From Hydrogenispora ethanolica (GTDB lineage Bacteria > Bacillota > UBA4882 > UBA8346), in contig NZ_SLUN01000001.1 in assembly GCF_004340685.1 (NCBI RefSeq), positions 300,189 to 364,188 on the forward strand: a stretch of 64,000 nucleotides of DNA. The letters are read 5' to 3'. Position 1 is the stretch's first letter. Every line of letters starts with the position of its first letter. The notes below the pieces were generated by a model. It ran no database searches, was not told the origin of the DNA, and saw only the letters and a program-made list of their open reading frames with translations. This document shows positions 17,425 through 27,006 of the stretch, in pieces. The position numbers were made by a program, and so were the translations under genes.

Positions 17425-17463
17425 TCGGCCACTCCCCGCCAAGCGAACCAGTGTTGGAAGCCG

Positions 17464-18729
17464 TTACTTCAGTTTACGGGCTTCCTCAAATGCCGTGGCG
17501 ACTTGTTTCGGCGTTTTGGCGCCGCCCATGATCTCCTGGAGCCCCTGGAGCAGAGCTTGGGACATCGGCGCCGGCAGATCCTGATCCCACCACAGGGTCA
17601 GTGAGGAAGCATGCGCTAGGACGTTGGCGAGCCCTTTCATTTGCGGAAGCGTGTTGTCCTCCATATAGGGAGTGGCCAGGGAAGCCAGGCTGCTGGACTT
17701 TTGGAACCGTTCGGCCATATTTTCCTTGCTGGCCATGAATTTCAGGAACTTGACGGCCGCCGCGGGATTTTTACAGGATTGGTTGATCGAAAAACCGTCG
17801 GCTGCGCCCAGAATGGAGTGGGGATCGCTTTTACCGCCTTCGACCACCGGATAGGTGAAAAAATCCCATTTGTCGAAGTCCGACTTGTTCTCATTGGTGA
17901 GCACGGTAAAGTGCCAATTGCCCATGGCCATCATCGCCGCTTTATCCTTCATCATCAACTGGCAGGCGTCTCCATAGGTCAGGTTTAAAGCGTCGGGCGG
18001 GAAATAGCCCTTTTTGACCAAAGTGTCCAGCAATCCGAAGGCTTTGACAAAAGCCGGATTGTCGAAGCGGGCCTTGCCGGCTTTGGCGGCTTGATACATT
18101 TTCGCTCCGGCGACCCGGTCCGCCATGTACATAAAGGCATGCAGGATCGTCCAGGAATCCTTGCCGCCGACGGTAAACGGAATAATGCCCTGGCTTTTCA
18201 GCTTTTCGCAGACGGTTAACAGCTGCGACCAGGTCTTGGGGGGAGTGATCCCGTATTTGGCGAACATCTTTTTGTTGTACCACACCGTATTCACCGTCGG
18301 GAAGAACGGAATGCCATAGATCCTCCCGTTATAAACATGATTGGAGAACAGTCCTTTCGATAAACCCCAGTAATCCTTGCCCACCGCTTTGGTGAGATCG
18401 TAAAGCAACCCTTCCCGCGAATAGATGGCCTGGGTTTCGCCACCCCAGTTAAAGAGGATATCGGGTCCGGCGCCGCCCAGCATGGCTACTTGCAGTTTGG
18501 TTTTATAGGCCTCATTTTCGGTGTAGTTATACTCGATATCAATCCCCGGATTGGCCTTTTCAAAGGCTTTAATCTGGTTCATCATGCACCAGCCCAGTGA
18601 GTCGGTCTCGTTGGGCCGTTGCAAACTCCACACGGTCAGCTTCACCGGGGCGGCGGCGCCGACGATGCTCATTCCGGCCACCAAAACAACCAAAATCAAT
18701 ACTCCCGCCATCCAAAATTTCTTTTTCAT
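17464..18729 (-). CDS. ABC sugar transporter extracellular binding protein (paralogue 3)
   Basis: A 421-residue secreted binding protein (signal MKKKFWMAGVLILVVLVAGM..). It carries LTVWSLQRPNETDSLGW, GPDILFNWGGETQAIYSR and WWDQDLPAPMSQALLQG, all of which recur with small changes in the two binding proteins at 20576-21865 and 21907-23187. This copy, unlike those two, is followed by its own two permeases. GGGAGGG precedes the ATG. Its substrate is likely a carbohydrate similar to that sensed by the YesM/YesN system encoded upstream. Confidence 0.9.
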   Translation of the reverse strand: MKKKFWMAGVLILVVLVAGMSIVGAAAPVKLTVWSLQRPNETDSLGWCMMNQIKAFEKANPGIDIEYNYTENEAYKTKLQVAMLGGAGPDILFNWGGETQAIYSREGLLYDLTKAVGKDYWGLSKGLFSNHVYNGRIYGIPFFPTVNTVWYNKKMFAKYGITPPKTWSQLLTVCEKLKSQGIIPFTVGGKDSWTILHAFMYMADRVAGAKMYQAAKAGKARFDNPAFVKAFGLLDTLVKKGYFPPDALNLTYGDACQLMMKDKAAMMAMGNWHFTVLTNENKSDFDKWDFFTYPVVEGGKSDPHSILGAADGFSINQSCKNPAAAVKFLKFMASKENMAERFQKSSSLASLATPYMEDNTLPQMKGLANVLAHASSLTLWWDQDLPAPMSQALLQGLQEIMGGAKTPKQVATAFEEARKLK

Positions 18730-18867
18730 CGAAACCCTCCCTTTTCATCTTAACGTCTGAAACGTTCTCCATCGATCAATGTATCAAAAAGGTTAACAAC
18801 GGGCCAGTGCTCAAACATTGTCCGAATATGCCAAATTATTGACTTCTTCAAAGCAGGGCAAAACAAA

Positions 18868-18900
18868 AACCCGAAAGTTTGAAACCGTAACTTTCGGGTT
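18868..18900 (-). terminator. Leftward terminator upstream of the binding-protein gene
   Basis: A perfect 12-bp stem AACCCGAAAGTT / AACTTTCGGGTT with a 9-nt loop; on the minus strand it runs into TTTTTGTTTTG. It lies about 140 nt before the start of the binding-protein gene, so it may end transcripts from the right or act as an attenuator in its leader. Confidence 0.65.
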
Positions 18901-19163
18901 AATTCACCGCTCTTTGATACAGAGCGAATTGCAAATTTCATGGCAAAAACTTCGCAACACAATATATTCGGGGCTTATCACTATATATTGGCATTATGGT
19001 AATTGCAATTCTCTCCTAATAATATAAAAGCGTTATGATCAACCTGACCGGATGGGAAGGCGTCGAAAAACAAGCCAAGATTGATGACCATGGAATTGAA
19101 GTCGCGGAGGGGTCAGGCGGAGGCTGGCTGGTTTCATCCCGGATGATTCCGGTAACTTACTTA

Positions 19164-19415
19164 TCCACAAAAGATCGATCTTTTGTTAATCAAGGAACTA
19201 CGGCAATCACCGCCATAGTTCCTTTTGTGGATAAAGATCGATCTTTTGTGGATCAAGATCTTCCTTTTGCGGATCAAGATCGATCTTTTGTTAATCAAGG
19301 AACTACGGCAATTACCGCCGTAGTTCCTTTGGTGGATAAAGATCGGTCTGCGATGATTCCAGATCGATCTTGGGTGACTTCGGAGCTATCTTTGACGGAT
19401 AAAGCTCTTAATGAT
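19164..19415. repeat. 21-nt tandem array, class C (AAAGATCGATCTTT core)
   Basis: Twelve consecutive 21-nt units. Most are centred on AAAGATCGATCTTT with GTGGATCA or GTTAATCA linkers. Two pairs of units are different: each pair forms a hairpin with arms AAGGAACTACGGC and GCCGTAGTTCCTT (the first pair has one mismatch). The array fills part of the 873-bp gap between a deacetylase gene and a binding-protein gene. Further right in the same gap is an 18-bp perfect palindrome GCCCAAAGGCCTTTGGGC (19524-19541). Confidence 0.85.
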
Positions 19416-19602
19416 TATCAAGTTAGCTCCGCTCACTCACGGAAGGGATTGAAGGATAAGTCATGGACGTCTATGGTCCTAACCCTCGGCCCGAATCGGG
19501 CAGGGAAACCATCGGGCTCCGGGGCCCAAAGGCCTTTGGGCTGCGGAGAATGGTGTTACTCTCCCCGATTCGCTGTCAAATCAAGACGGTCCCGAACCGC
19601 TT

Positions 19603-20376
19603 TCAAAAAGGCGTGATAAAGCGGATGCCTTTCTCCAGATAGCGGCGGATGATTTGATAAAACAGCGCCACGGACGCCTCCGGATCGTGATCATGGATCA
19701 AAATGATATCCCTGGTGTCCAAGCGATTCAACGCTTTGCCGTTCTCCGGGTCGTCCGCTTCGATCCGCGCCAGAATGGCCGCGGGTTGGTTCAGGCCCCC
19801 AGGAGCCCCGGGTTGATTGAGCCAGTATTCCAACTGGTCGAACGTACAACGGACATCGTAGCCGTCCAATAACTTTTGCCCGCTGGCCCATTGCAGGTTG
19901 ATCCCGCGGAAGTCCGGCTGGCGATACCCCAATTCGCCGAGAAACGATTGCAGGGCGGCCCGCCGGTCTTCCCGGGGACAGACCGGGTTTTCCCCGGACG
20001 GTTGTTCCGACCGGGCTTCGTACTCGGCCGCATTGGCGGCGCCGCCGTCGTCGAAAAAGGGAAACCGGAAAACCTTGGCCGGCCGGGCGATGCCGCTTTT
20101 CCGGTAAACGGTTTCGATGGCTTCATCGGTGCGCCGGATCTCTTGTTGCCCTTCCGCCACCGGCAAATCGGAAAAATGCGGGTGGGTCCAGGAATGATTG
20201 CCGATGACAAAGCCCCGGCGGATGGCAGCGATGACCTCTTCCTCATGTTGCAAAATGTTTTCCCCGACGCAAAAAAAGATGGCCGGGATGTCATGTTGCG
20301 CCAGGAAAGCGACTTTGTTGCGAAAATCTTTGCCGGGCGCGTCATCGATGGTCAGATAAGCTTCTTTAACAGCCAT
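19603..20376 (-). CDS. Polysaccharide deacetylase (NodB-like)
   Basis: A 257-residue carbohydrate esterase family 4 protein that removes acetyl groups from chitin- or peptidoglycan-like sugars. The metal and catalytic motifs are visible: TIDDAPG (first Asp pair, residues 9-15), GNHSWTHPHFSDL (His-xxx-His) and FRFPFFDDGG. No signal peptide is evident, which is odd for a wall-acting enzyme and suggests an intracellular oligosaccharide substrate or export by another route. It lies between two sugar-binding clusters. A GAGGGG site lies about 11 nt before the ATG. Confidence 0.85.
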   Translation of the reverse strand: MAVKEAYLTIDDAPGKDFRNKVAFLAQHDIPAIFFCVGENILQHEEEVIAAIRRGFVIGNHSWTHPHFSDLPVAEGQQEIRRTDEAIETVYRKSGIARPAKVFRFPFFDDGGAANAAEYEARSEQPSGENPVCPREDRRAALQSFLGELGYRQPDFRGINLQWASGQKLLDGYDVRCTFDQLEYWLNQPGAPGGLNQPAAILARIEADDPENGKALNRLDTRDIILIHDHDPEASVALFYQIIRRYLEKGIRFITPF

Positions 20377-20399
20377 AAATCATGAATCCCCTCTCCAAT

Positions 20400-20533
20400 T
20401 TAGAAGCGTTGTGATAAACCCTGTCCGAAGGCCAGGGTGAACACAAAAGCTCAGAAAAGCAAGTGATAAAGTCGTTTTTTAGTCCATTGAAAGGATGATT
20501 TCCGAATTTGAGGACTTTATCACATGGCTTTTA
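20400..20533 (+). repeat. 135-bp interspersed palindromic element, copy 2
   Basis: The left end reads TTAGAAGCGTTGTGATAAA and the right end TTTATCACATGGCTTTTA. The internal sequence is nearly identical to copy 1, including CCCTGTCCGAAGGCCAGGG. It lies between the deacetylase start and the end of a binding-protein gene. Confidence 0.85.
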
Positions 20534-20575
20534 GATTGAGTTCGGTCCAAGTCTAAACGGCTGGGCCGAGCTGTT

Positions 20576-21865
20576 TCATCTTTTTTCACTCGTTTTGCGA
20601 TAGGCCGTTTCAATGGCAACGGCGGCTTCCTCCGGACTACACCTCCCGGCCAGCAGATCCTGCAGACTCTGGAGCAAAACCTGGGTAACCGGTTCCGGCA
20701 GATCCTGATCCCACCATTGGGTCAATGCCGGAGCATTGGCCAGGAGCTTGGCGATGCCTTTGATTTGGGGATGGTCATTTTCTCCCATATACGGGGTTGC
20801 CAGGGTCACCACTTTGCCGGTCATTTGATAACTCTCAACCAAGCTGGCCTTGCCGGAGAGAAATTTCAGAAACTTCAACGCCGTTCGCGAATTGGGGGAA
20901 GCCTTGATGGAAAAACCGGCCACCGCTCCGATGATGTCTTGAGCCGAACCCTTCCCCCCGGCCAGCACCGGAAAGGGGAAGAAATCCCATTTGTCGAAGT
21001 CCTGCCGCATCTGCCGGGTCAGGCGTTGATACTCCCAATCGCCCATAAAGATCATCGCAGCTTTGTTTTGGATCATCAACTGGGTGGCTTCCATATAATT
21101 AAGGCTCAGAACCTCCTCCGGCAAGTACCCTTGCCGGGCCAACTGGCGCAAAAGCCGAAAAGCCCTCACAAAATCGGGATGGGTGAAGCCGATCTGCCGG
21201 GCTTTCGCCGCGGGATAGAGCCCACTGCCAGCCAACCGGTCCACCAGATACATGTAGGGATAGAGGATCATCCACGGTTCCTGGCCGCCCATGGCAATCG
21301 GGATATATCCGGCCGTCCTGATCCGCTCGCAGAGCCCCAGAAACTCCTGCCAGGTTTGCGGCGTCTTCCAGCCATGTTTCAGGAAGATTTCTTTGTTGTA
21401 CCAAATGACTTCCACCGACGGAAAGAGCGGGATACCGTAAATTCTCCCTTTGTAACTGTGCGAGGCAAACATCCCCGGTGCCAAACCCCACTTGTCCCTG
21501 CCCAGATCGCGGGTCAAGTCATACAAAAGGCCCGCCCTGGAGTAGATTCGCTGGCTTTCCCCGCCCCAATTGAATAAAATGTCCGGCCCCTCCCCGCCGA
21601 ACATGGCCACCTTCAGCTTGATCTTATAGGACTGGTTCTCCCAGAAACGATGTTCCACCATGATTCCGGGATTGGCCGCTTCAAACTTGCGGATCTCCCG
21701 CTCTATCCAGTCGCCGGTCAGATCCAGCACCGGCTGGTTGATGGACCAGACCGTAATCCGTGTCTGCCGCGCCGTTGCCAGGGTCGGCAAGACAGCCGCC
21801 AGGGATAAAAGCAGCAATAAAAAACAGTGCACGGTCATTTTGAATTGAAAATGTCGACTGGCCAT
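20576..21865 (-). CDS. Sugar-binding protein without cognate permease (paralogue 1)
   Basis: A 429-residue secreted binding protein. The signal segment contains FLLLLLSLAAVLPTLATA; the motifs ITVWSINQPVLD, GPDILFNWGGESQRIYSR and WWDQDLPEPVTQVLLQS are shared with the other two paralogues. The ATG at 21865 is preceded by GGGAGGAAAAG, so the longer frame starting at 21889 is rejected. It is the last gene of a kinase-regulator-binding protein-binding protein operon with no permease, suggesting a role in ligand sensing or low-affinity capture. Confidence 0.85.
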   Translation of the reverse strand: MASRHFQFKMTVHCFLLLLLSLAAVLPTLATARQTRITVWSINQPVLDLTGDWIEREIRKFEAANPGIMVEHRFWENQSYKIKLKVAMFGGEGPDILFNWGGESQRIYSRAGLLYDLTRDLGRDKWGLAPGMFASHSYKGRIYGIPLFPSVEVIWYNKEIFLKHGWKTPQTWQEFLGLCERIRTAGYIPIAMGGQEPWMILYPYMYLVDRLAGSGLYPAAKARQIGFTHPDFVRAFRLLRQLARQGYLPEEVLSLNYMEATQLMIQNKAAMIFMGDWEYQRLTRQMRQDFDKWDFFPFPVLAGGKGSAQDIIGAVAGFSIKASPNSRTALKFLKFLSGKASLVESYQMTGKVVTLATPYMGENDHPQIKGIAKLLANAPALTQWWDQDLPEPVTQVLLQSLQDLLAGRCSPEEAAVAIETAYRKTSEKR

Positions 21866-21906
21866 CTTTTCCTCCCAACGACTCGCCATTTGAACTGGAA
21901 CTTCAG

Positions 21907-23187
21907 CTAGTTCTTCCGGTAAGCCGCCTCAATCATCGCGGCAGCCTCTTCCGGGCTGCACCGGCCGGCTATCAAATCCTGCGCACTTTGGAGCAACACC
22001 TGGGTGACCGCTTCCGGCAGATCCTGGTCCCACCATTGCGTCAACGAAGTGGCCTGGGCCAGCAACGCGGCGATCCTTTTGAGTTGGGGGCGGGCGTTCT
22101 TATCCAGGTAGGGCGTTGCCAGCGCCACCAGGAAACCGGACTTTTGATAGCTCTCAATCAAACTGTCGCGGCTGGCCAAAAACTTCAGAAACTTAACGGC
22201 CGCTTTCGCATGCTTGGAGTTTTTGACCGAAAAGCCGTCGACCGCGCCGATAATATTGCGAGGCAGCCCTTTCCCGCCCGGAAAAACCGGAAAGGGGAAA
22301 AAGTCCCATTTATCGAAGTCGCGGTGCATTTGATTCGTTAGACGGCTGTACTGCCAATCGCCCATGAACATCATCACCGCTTTGTCCTGCATCATCAGTT
22401 GCGTGGCTTCGGTGTAATTCAGGCTTAAAACCTCGGCCGGCAAGTAGTCTCGTTGGGCCAGGCCCTGGAGAATCCGGAAAGCCGCCACGAAGTCCGGATG
22501 GGTGAAACTGACTTGACGGGCCTTGGCCGCGGGGTAAAGCCCGCTCCCGGCGATCCGGTCCACGATATCCATATAGGGATGGAGAATGGTCCACGCTTCC
22601 TGCCCGCCCATGGCCACCGGAATGTACCCGGCGGCCTTGATCCTGTCGCAGAGCGCCAGGAATTCCGGCCAGGTCTGCGGCGTTTTCCAGCCATGCTTTA
22701 CAAAAAGCTCCTTATTGTACCAAACGACGTCGACCGTGGGAAAGATGGGAATACCGTAGATCCGGCCGCGGTAACTATGAGTGGCGAACATCCCCGGCGA
22801 CAACCCCCATCGATGCTTTCCCAAATCCCCGGTCAAGTCGTACAGCAAACCCTCGCGCGAATAGACCAGCTGGCTCTCGCCGCCCCAGTTGTAGAGGATA
22901 TCGGGGCCTTTCCCGCTAAACATCGCCACTTTCAGCTTAATTTTATAGGATTGGTTCTCCCAAAAGCTATGGTCGATAAAGATGCCGGGATTCGCCTTCT
23001 CGAACTGGCCGATCTTCTTTTGGACCCAGTTCCCCACCGCGTCCATTCCCGGTTGGTTGATCGTCCAGATGGAGATGCGGATCCCGGCCGGCTTGGCCGT
23101 TGCCGGAACGATCATCAACAGCAAGCCGAACAACACCGTCAAAATCAAACGCCCAATGGTCCCGGCTTTGGATCGTTGGATGATCAT
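21907..23187 (-). CDS. Sugar-binding protein without cognate permease (paralogue 2)
   Basis: A 426-residue paralogue of the next protein, with the same blocks (ISIWTINQPGMDAVGNW, GPDILYNWGGESQLVYSR, WWDQDLPEAVTQVLLQS) and a signal sequence (IGRLILTVLFGLLLMIV). GGAGGG lies 4-5 nt before the ATG at 23187; ATGs at 23199 and 23202 are alternatives. It follows the response-regulator gene by 40 nt. Tandem duplication is clear from the shared length and motif order. Confidence 0.85.
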   Translation of the reverse strand: MIIQRSKAGTIGRLILTVLFGLLLMIVPATAKPAGIRISIWTINQPGMDAVGNWVQKKIGQFEKANPGIFIDHSFWENQSYKIKLKVAMFSGKGPDILYNWGGESQLVYSREGLLYDLTGDLGKHRWGLSPGMFATHSYRGRIYGIPIFPTVDVVWYNKELFVKHGWKTPQTWPEFLALCDRIKAAGYIPVAMGGQEAWTILHPYMDIVDRIAGSGLYPAAKARQVSFTHPDFVAAFRILQGLAQRDYLPAEVLSLNYTEATQLMMQDKAVMMFMGDWQYSRLTNQMHRDFDKWDFFPFPVFPGGKGLPRNIIGAVDGFSVKNSKHAKAAVKFLKFLASRDSLIESYQKSGFLVALATPYLDKNARPQLKRIAALLAQATSLTQWWDQDLPEAVTQVLLQSAQDLIAGRCSPEEAAAMIEAAYRKN

Positions 23188-23227
23188 CTTTCCCTCCATC
23201 ATCCCCGTTTGGTCAAATATAGGAAGC

Positions 23228-24868
23228 TCATTCTTCCCCCGCTTTCAACCCCGGGGCGGCGGAAGTTTCGTAAACCGGAACGCGCCGGTAATCGGCGGGG
23301 GTCATCCCCACCGCCTCATGAAAGACCTTGCTGAAATAACGGCTATTCCAAAAACCGACCTTGGCGGCGATCTCATAGATGTGATCATTGGTGAACCGCA
23401 ACAGCTCCTTGGCCCGTTCCAGGCGCAGCCGTTGCAGGTAGTCGCGGAAATGCTCCCCGGCGTACTCGGGGAAAACCCGGCAGAGATAACTCTTGCTGAC
23501 CCCGGCATGGCTGGCGACCTCCTCCAGGGAAAGATCGCGGCTGAAATGAAGCTGGATATAGGCCAGCGCTTTACGGATCGTCGCCGAGGCTTGCGGGTGG
23601 GCATTGGCGCCGACGGAGCGGAGATAATGGCCGACCCGGTCTTCGATTTGAATCCGCCAGTCCTGGATCGATTCGGCTTGTTCCAAAATTTCCGGGAGAT
23701 CCGGCTCACCGGATCCCCCCTCTTCCCAACGCACCTGGTATTCTAATGAGACCCGGCGCAAGGTATTGATGAATTCCAGGACCAAGCCGCGGGCGGCCTC
23801 GGGGCTCAGCGACCGGGGCAGGATCGCCGCGAAGACCTGATCCAGAAAATGATGGACCGCCGCCGGCTCGGCTTCCCGCAAAATCCGCTCCCAGGCGGCC
23901 AGCAATTCAAGGGTGGAGGGCGGCGCCGCTTGCCGCAACCTTGCCAGCTCGCCTGTTTCGATGCACTCGCCCTCCCGGTGGTACAACCGCAGCAGATTGA
24001 CTTGACGCACTTCCCGGAAGCTCCGGGGCAGATCGGGGAATGGGCATAGCTCGGAAGAAGCGCAGGTAGTCCGTTTGACCTCCGCTGTATTCAGCGCCAA
24101 CCGGCCGGCGATCTCCTGCAGTTTGGCAGCGGCTTCCGCGGCCGGTCTCGGCCCCATCCGGCTGGCAAGCACGGCAAAATCGCCCCGCCCGAAATCAATC
24201 AGCTTCCAGTTCCCCTCCCAATCCCAGCGGGTTCCAATCTGGGCCTCCAACTCCCGGCGGAGCGCGACTGGATCGAGCCTGCCGGAGCGCTCGCCGGAAA
24301 CGTGGATGAAGATCAGCCCAAACCAGGCTTGCTCCAGCACCACTCCCAGCTGGCGCGCCCTGCTCTCAAGCTCCGGCTCATCGGAGGCCCGGGTCAGAGT
24401 GTCGCGCCAGAACGATTCGGTCGCCAGGCGGTGATAACGGGCCATATTGCTGGTTAGCTCCTCCTGCTGGTGCCGGGAGGAGTGGCGGCGCTCCAGGATG
24501 CCGGCGATCCGTTCCAGAAAGGCCCCGGCCGTCGTCGCGGTGGCTTCCGCTTTCATCAAATAATCGGCCGCTCCCAGCCGCAGCGCCTCCCGGACCAGCG
24601 GAAAATCATGATAGGCGCTGACCACGGCCACCACCAGCCGGGGATGATGCCGGCCGAGCCAAGAAATGAAGGCCAGCCCATCCATCTCGGGCATGCGGAT
24701 GTCGGTGATCACCAGATCCGGCTGGAGTGCCGCGATCTGAGCGATGGCGGCCTGGGCGCTTTCGGCCTCCCCGGCCAATTCGAACTGATACCGCCGCCAG
24801 GGAAAGAGCGCCGCCAATTCCGCCCGGACAAACTCTTCATCATCGACCAGGATGACCCGCCACATCAC
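23228..24868 (-). CDS. YesN-type response regulator with AraC DNA-binding domain
   Basis: A 546-residue cytoplasmic regulator. The receiver domain covers residues 1-120 (ILVDDEEFVRAE; phosphoacceptor Asp56 in VITDIRMPEMDG), followed by a long linker domain of about 290 residues and a C-terminal AraC domain (SLEEVASHAGVSKSYLCRVFPEY; IYEIAAKVGFWNSRYFSKVF). It receives phosphate from the kinase encoded by the overlapping gene and should activate the sugar-uptake genes to the left. AAAGGAG precedes ATGATG. Confidence 0.95.
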   Translation of the reverse strand: MMWRVILVDDEEFVRAELAALFPWRRYQFELAGEAESAQAAIAQIAALQPDLVITDIRMPEMDGLAFISWLGRHHPRLVVAVVSAYHDFPLVREALRLGAADYLMKAEATATTAGAFLERIAGILERRHSSRHQQEELTSNMARYHRLATESFWRDTLTRASDEPELESRARQLGVVLEQAWFGLIFIHVSGERSGRLDPVALRRELEAQIGTRWDWEGNWKLIDFGRGDFAVLASRMGPRPAAEAAAKLQEIAGRLALNTAEVKRTTCASSELCPFPDLPRSFREVRQVNLLRLYHREGECIETGELARLRQAAPPSTLELLAAWERILREAEPAAVHHFLDQVFAAILPRSLSPEAARGLVLEFINTLRRVSLEYQVRWEEGGSGEPDLPEILEQAESIQDWRIQIEDRVGHYLRSVGANAHPQASATIRKALAYIQLHFSRDLSLEEVASHAGVSKSYLCRVFPEYAGEHFRDYLQRLRLERAKELLRFTNDHIYEIAAKVGFWNSRYFSKVFHEAVGMTPADYRRVPVYETSAAPGLKAGEE

Positions 24869-26679
24869 ACCCGCTCCTTTGGCAATTCATCGACCTGTTC
24901 CCGATCAAGTCGAACTGGTTCGCGGACTTCCCGGAATGGCATCCGTAACGAAGCCGTGGTTCCCTCTCCCGGCGAACTCACCAGGGCCAGCCCGTAATCC
25001 GGTCCAAAGCTCAGCTTCAAACGGGCGTCGACGTTCCGGACGCCGACCCCGGACCGGTGGTGGTCCCGTTGCCAGACGGCGCTCAGTTCTTCCCGGGACA
25101 TCCCCTGCCCATTGTCGGTAACCCGGATCATCACGGCGTCTCCCTCCCGGGACGCCACGACCTGAACCAGTCCGCTCCGGGACTTTAGACCGTGTTGCAA
25201 ACAGTTCTCGACAATCGGCTGGAGGATCAGCCGGAGCGTCTGGCAATGCCGCAGTTCTTCCGGCAATTGCAGCTGCAGGGAGAAGCGGCCGGGATAACGG
25301 ATATTCATTAAATATAAATAATGGTGGATATGCTCGAACTCTTCGGCCAGCGGCACAAAATCGCCGGATTTGCCGATGCTCAGGTAGAGCAGCCGCCGCA
25401 GCGAGCGTAAAGCCTCGGCCACTTCCCCGGGAGGGCGCTTCGCGGTCATCCCGGCCAGCGCCGCCAGGGTGTTAAAGAGAAAATGCGGCGCGATCTGCGC
25501 CTGCAGCGCCTTGATGACCGCGGTTTTGCGCTCACTCTCCTCCGCCACCAGCCGCTTGGTCAGCCGGTCGACCTCTCGGAGCATCCGGTTGAAGGCCCGG
25601 CCCAAGGTCTGAATCTCCAAAGGACCGCCCTCCGGCGCCCGGACGGAGAACTGGCCCTCCTCCACCAGACGCATGGCTTTCCGGAGCCGGTGAACCGGTT
25701 TGGTAACGAAAAACGAGATCAAGGCGGCCAAACCGCCGGCGCTCACGGCGCAGATCAACCCGATGATGAACAGGCTGTCGTAAAGGTGCTCCAGTCCGTC
25801 ATAAAGCCGGCTGGCCGGCGCCGCGATATAGACTTCCCAAGGAGTCCAGGGGACCGCCGTTGCGATGACCAGATGCCTTCGACCGTCGACGGTTTCCTCA
25901 AGCGTTTCGGTATTGCGAAGCCGCCCCGCCAGTTTTCGATAGGCGCTGGCCACCACCGGATCGGAGGGGGCAATCCACGGAAAAATCACCTGCTTTTCCG
26001 GGCCGAAAACCGTCGCGTCGCTTTGAAAGCGGCTCAGGCTGTTCTCCTGCAATGAGATATTGGTCATGATCGACTCGACGATCCGGTAATCCAGATGCAA
26101 GATGATCCAGCCGCTTTGGGCCTGGCCCGGCAGGCTGATAATCCGCGCGGTCAACTCCAGCAGCCGGCCGGAACCGGTGAGCTCATGGGCCTGATAGTCG
26201 GGGAGATATCGCAAACGCCACGCTTTCGACTGATTCGCGAAGCGGGCCGGGATAATTTTTTTGAGGATTGATTGCTGCAGGTATGTCGTCACCGTATTGC
26301 CGGCCGGGTCGACCACGACCAGCTCGGCGCCTGGCAGCAGAGAGGCTTTATACTGTATCAGGAGATCGCGAAGCGCAGTCCGTGCCGCCTGGCTGGTGCG
26401 CGAATCGGGGCCGGCCAAGCGTTGCAGCAATGGCGCCAGTCTGCGGTCCAGAATCAGCGAATCCACTGTCGTTTCCGCGTTGTCGATGACACTCCCCAAG
26501 CGGTAGGCGGCCTGAGTCAGCATCTTGCCGCCAAACCGGGCCGTATGATGGCGGATGACTTCCTGGGCGATGGTGATGGAGGCAAAACCGATGGCAAAAA
26601 CGGCGCCGGCGACCAAAAGTATCAGGGAAACGGATAACTGCCGGCGCAGCGTCCCTGCAAATATCCAACGCAGGTTCAT
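24865..26679 (-). CDS. YesM-type sensor histidine kinase
   Basis: A 604-residue membrane kinase. A transmembrane helix at about 16-40 and another at 302-324 flank a ~260-residue extracellular sensor region (Cache-like); HAMP follows, then AQIAPHFLFNTLAAL with phospho-acceptor His399 and a HATPase domain (VENCLQHG, VTDNGQGMS). It senses extracellular carbohydrate, perhaps through the binding proteins of the same operon. The ATGA overlap couples it to the regulator. The 327-bp gap to its right shows only a TATAAT at 26877-26882 with no convincing -35 box. Confidence 0.95.
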   Translation of the reverse strand: MNLRWIFAGTLRRQLSVSLILLVAGAVFAIGFASITIAQEVIRHHTARFGGKMLTQAAYRLGSVIDNAETTVDSLILDRRLAPLLQRLAGPDSRTSQAARTALRDLLIQYKASLLPGAELVVVDPAGNTVTTYLQQSILKKIIPARFANQSKAWRLRYLPDYQAHELTGSGRLLELTARIISLPGQAQSGWIILHLDYRIVESIMTNISLQENSLSRFQSDATVFGPEKQVIFPWIAPSDPVVASAYRKLAGRLRNTETLEETVDGRRHLVIATAVPWTPWEVYIAAPASRLYDGLEHLYDSLFIIGLICAVSAGGLAALISFFVTKPVHRLRKAMRLVEEGQFSVRAPEGGPLEIQTLGRAFNRMLREVDRLTKRLVAEESERKTAVIKALQAQIAPHFLFNTLAALAGMTAKRPPGEVAEALRSLRRLLYLSIGKSGDFVPLAEEFEHIHHYLYLMNIRYPGRFSLQLQLPEELRHCQTLRLILQPIVENCLQHGLKSRSGLVQVVASREGDAVMIRVTDNGQGMSREELSAVWQRDHHRSGVGVRNVDARLKLSFGPDYGLALVSSPGEGTTASLRMPFREVREPVRLDREQVDELPKERV

Positions 26680-27006
26680 GCCCCGGCTCTCCGGTCGGTC
26701 TGGAAGAAGGCCAGCGGAACAAGTACCCGAGATAATCCTTCGTCAGGTATCAAATCGGCTCCTCCTTACCGCAAAATCCATAAATTTAATTATTTGCTAA
26801 AACAATCCAAAATTCCTGCTTTCTATCGTTAAGAGATCAGTCATCACATTTTACAGAAATATGTGGTATAATATTACGAACTCGGAACCGGCTGCTACAG
26901 CGGATATTCAGGTAAACTTGAGCTTGTATTCGAACTGTTCATCATTGCAACAAAAACGATTCAAAAAAAACAAACGAGGCGATTTATAAAAATCTTCCAG
27001 CCTCGT

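Noticed and set aside
19035..19616. 193-codon plus-strand frame with DRSFVDQ-type repeats
   Set aside because: It is the class C array read in frame; there is no ribosome site and the non-repeat parts resemble no protein.
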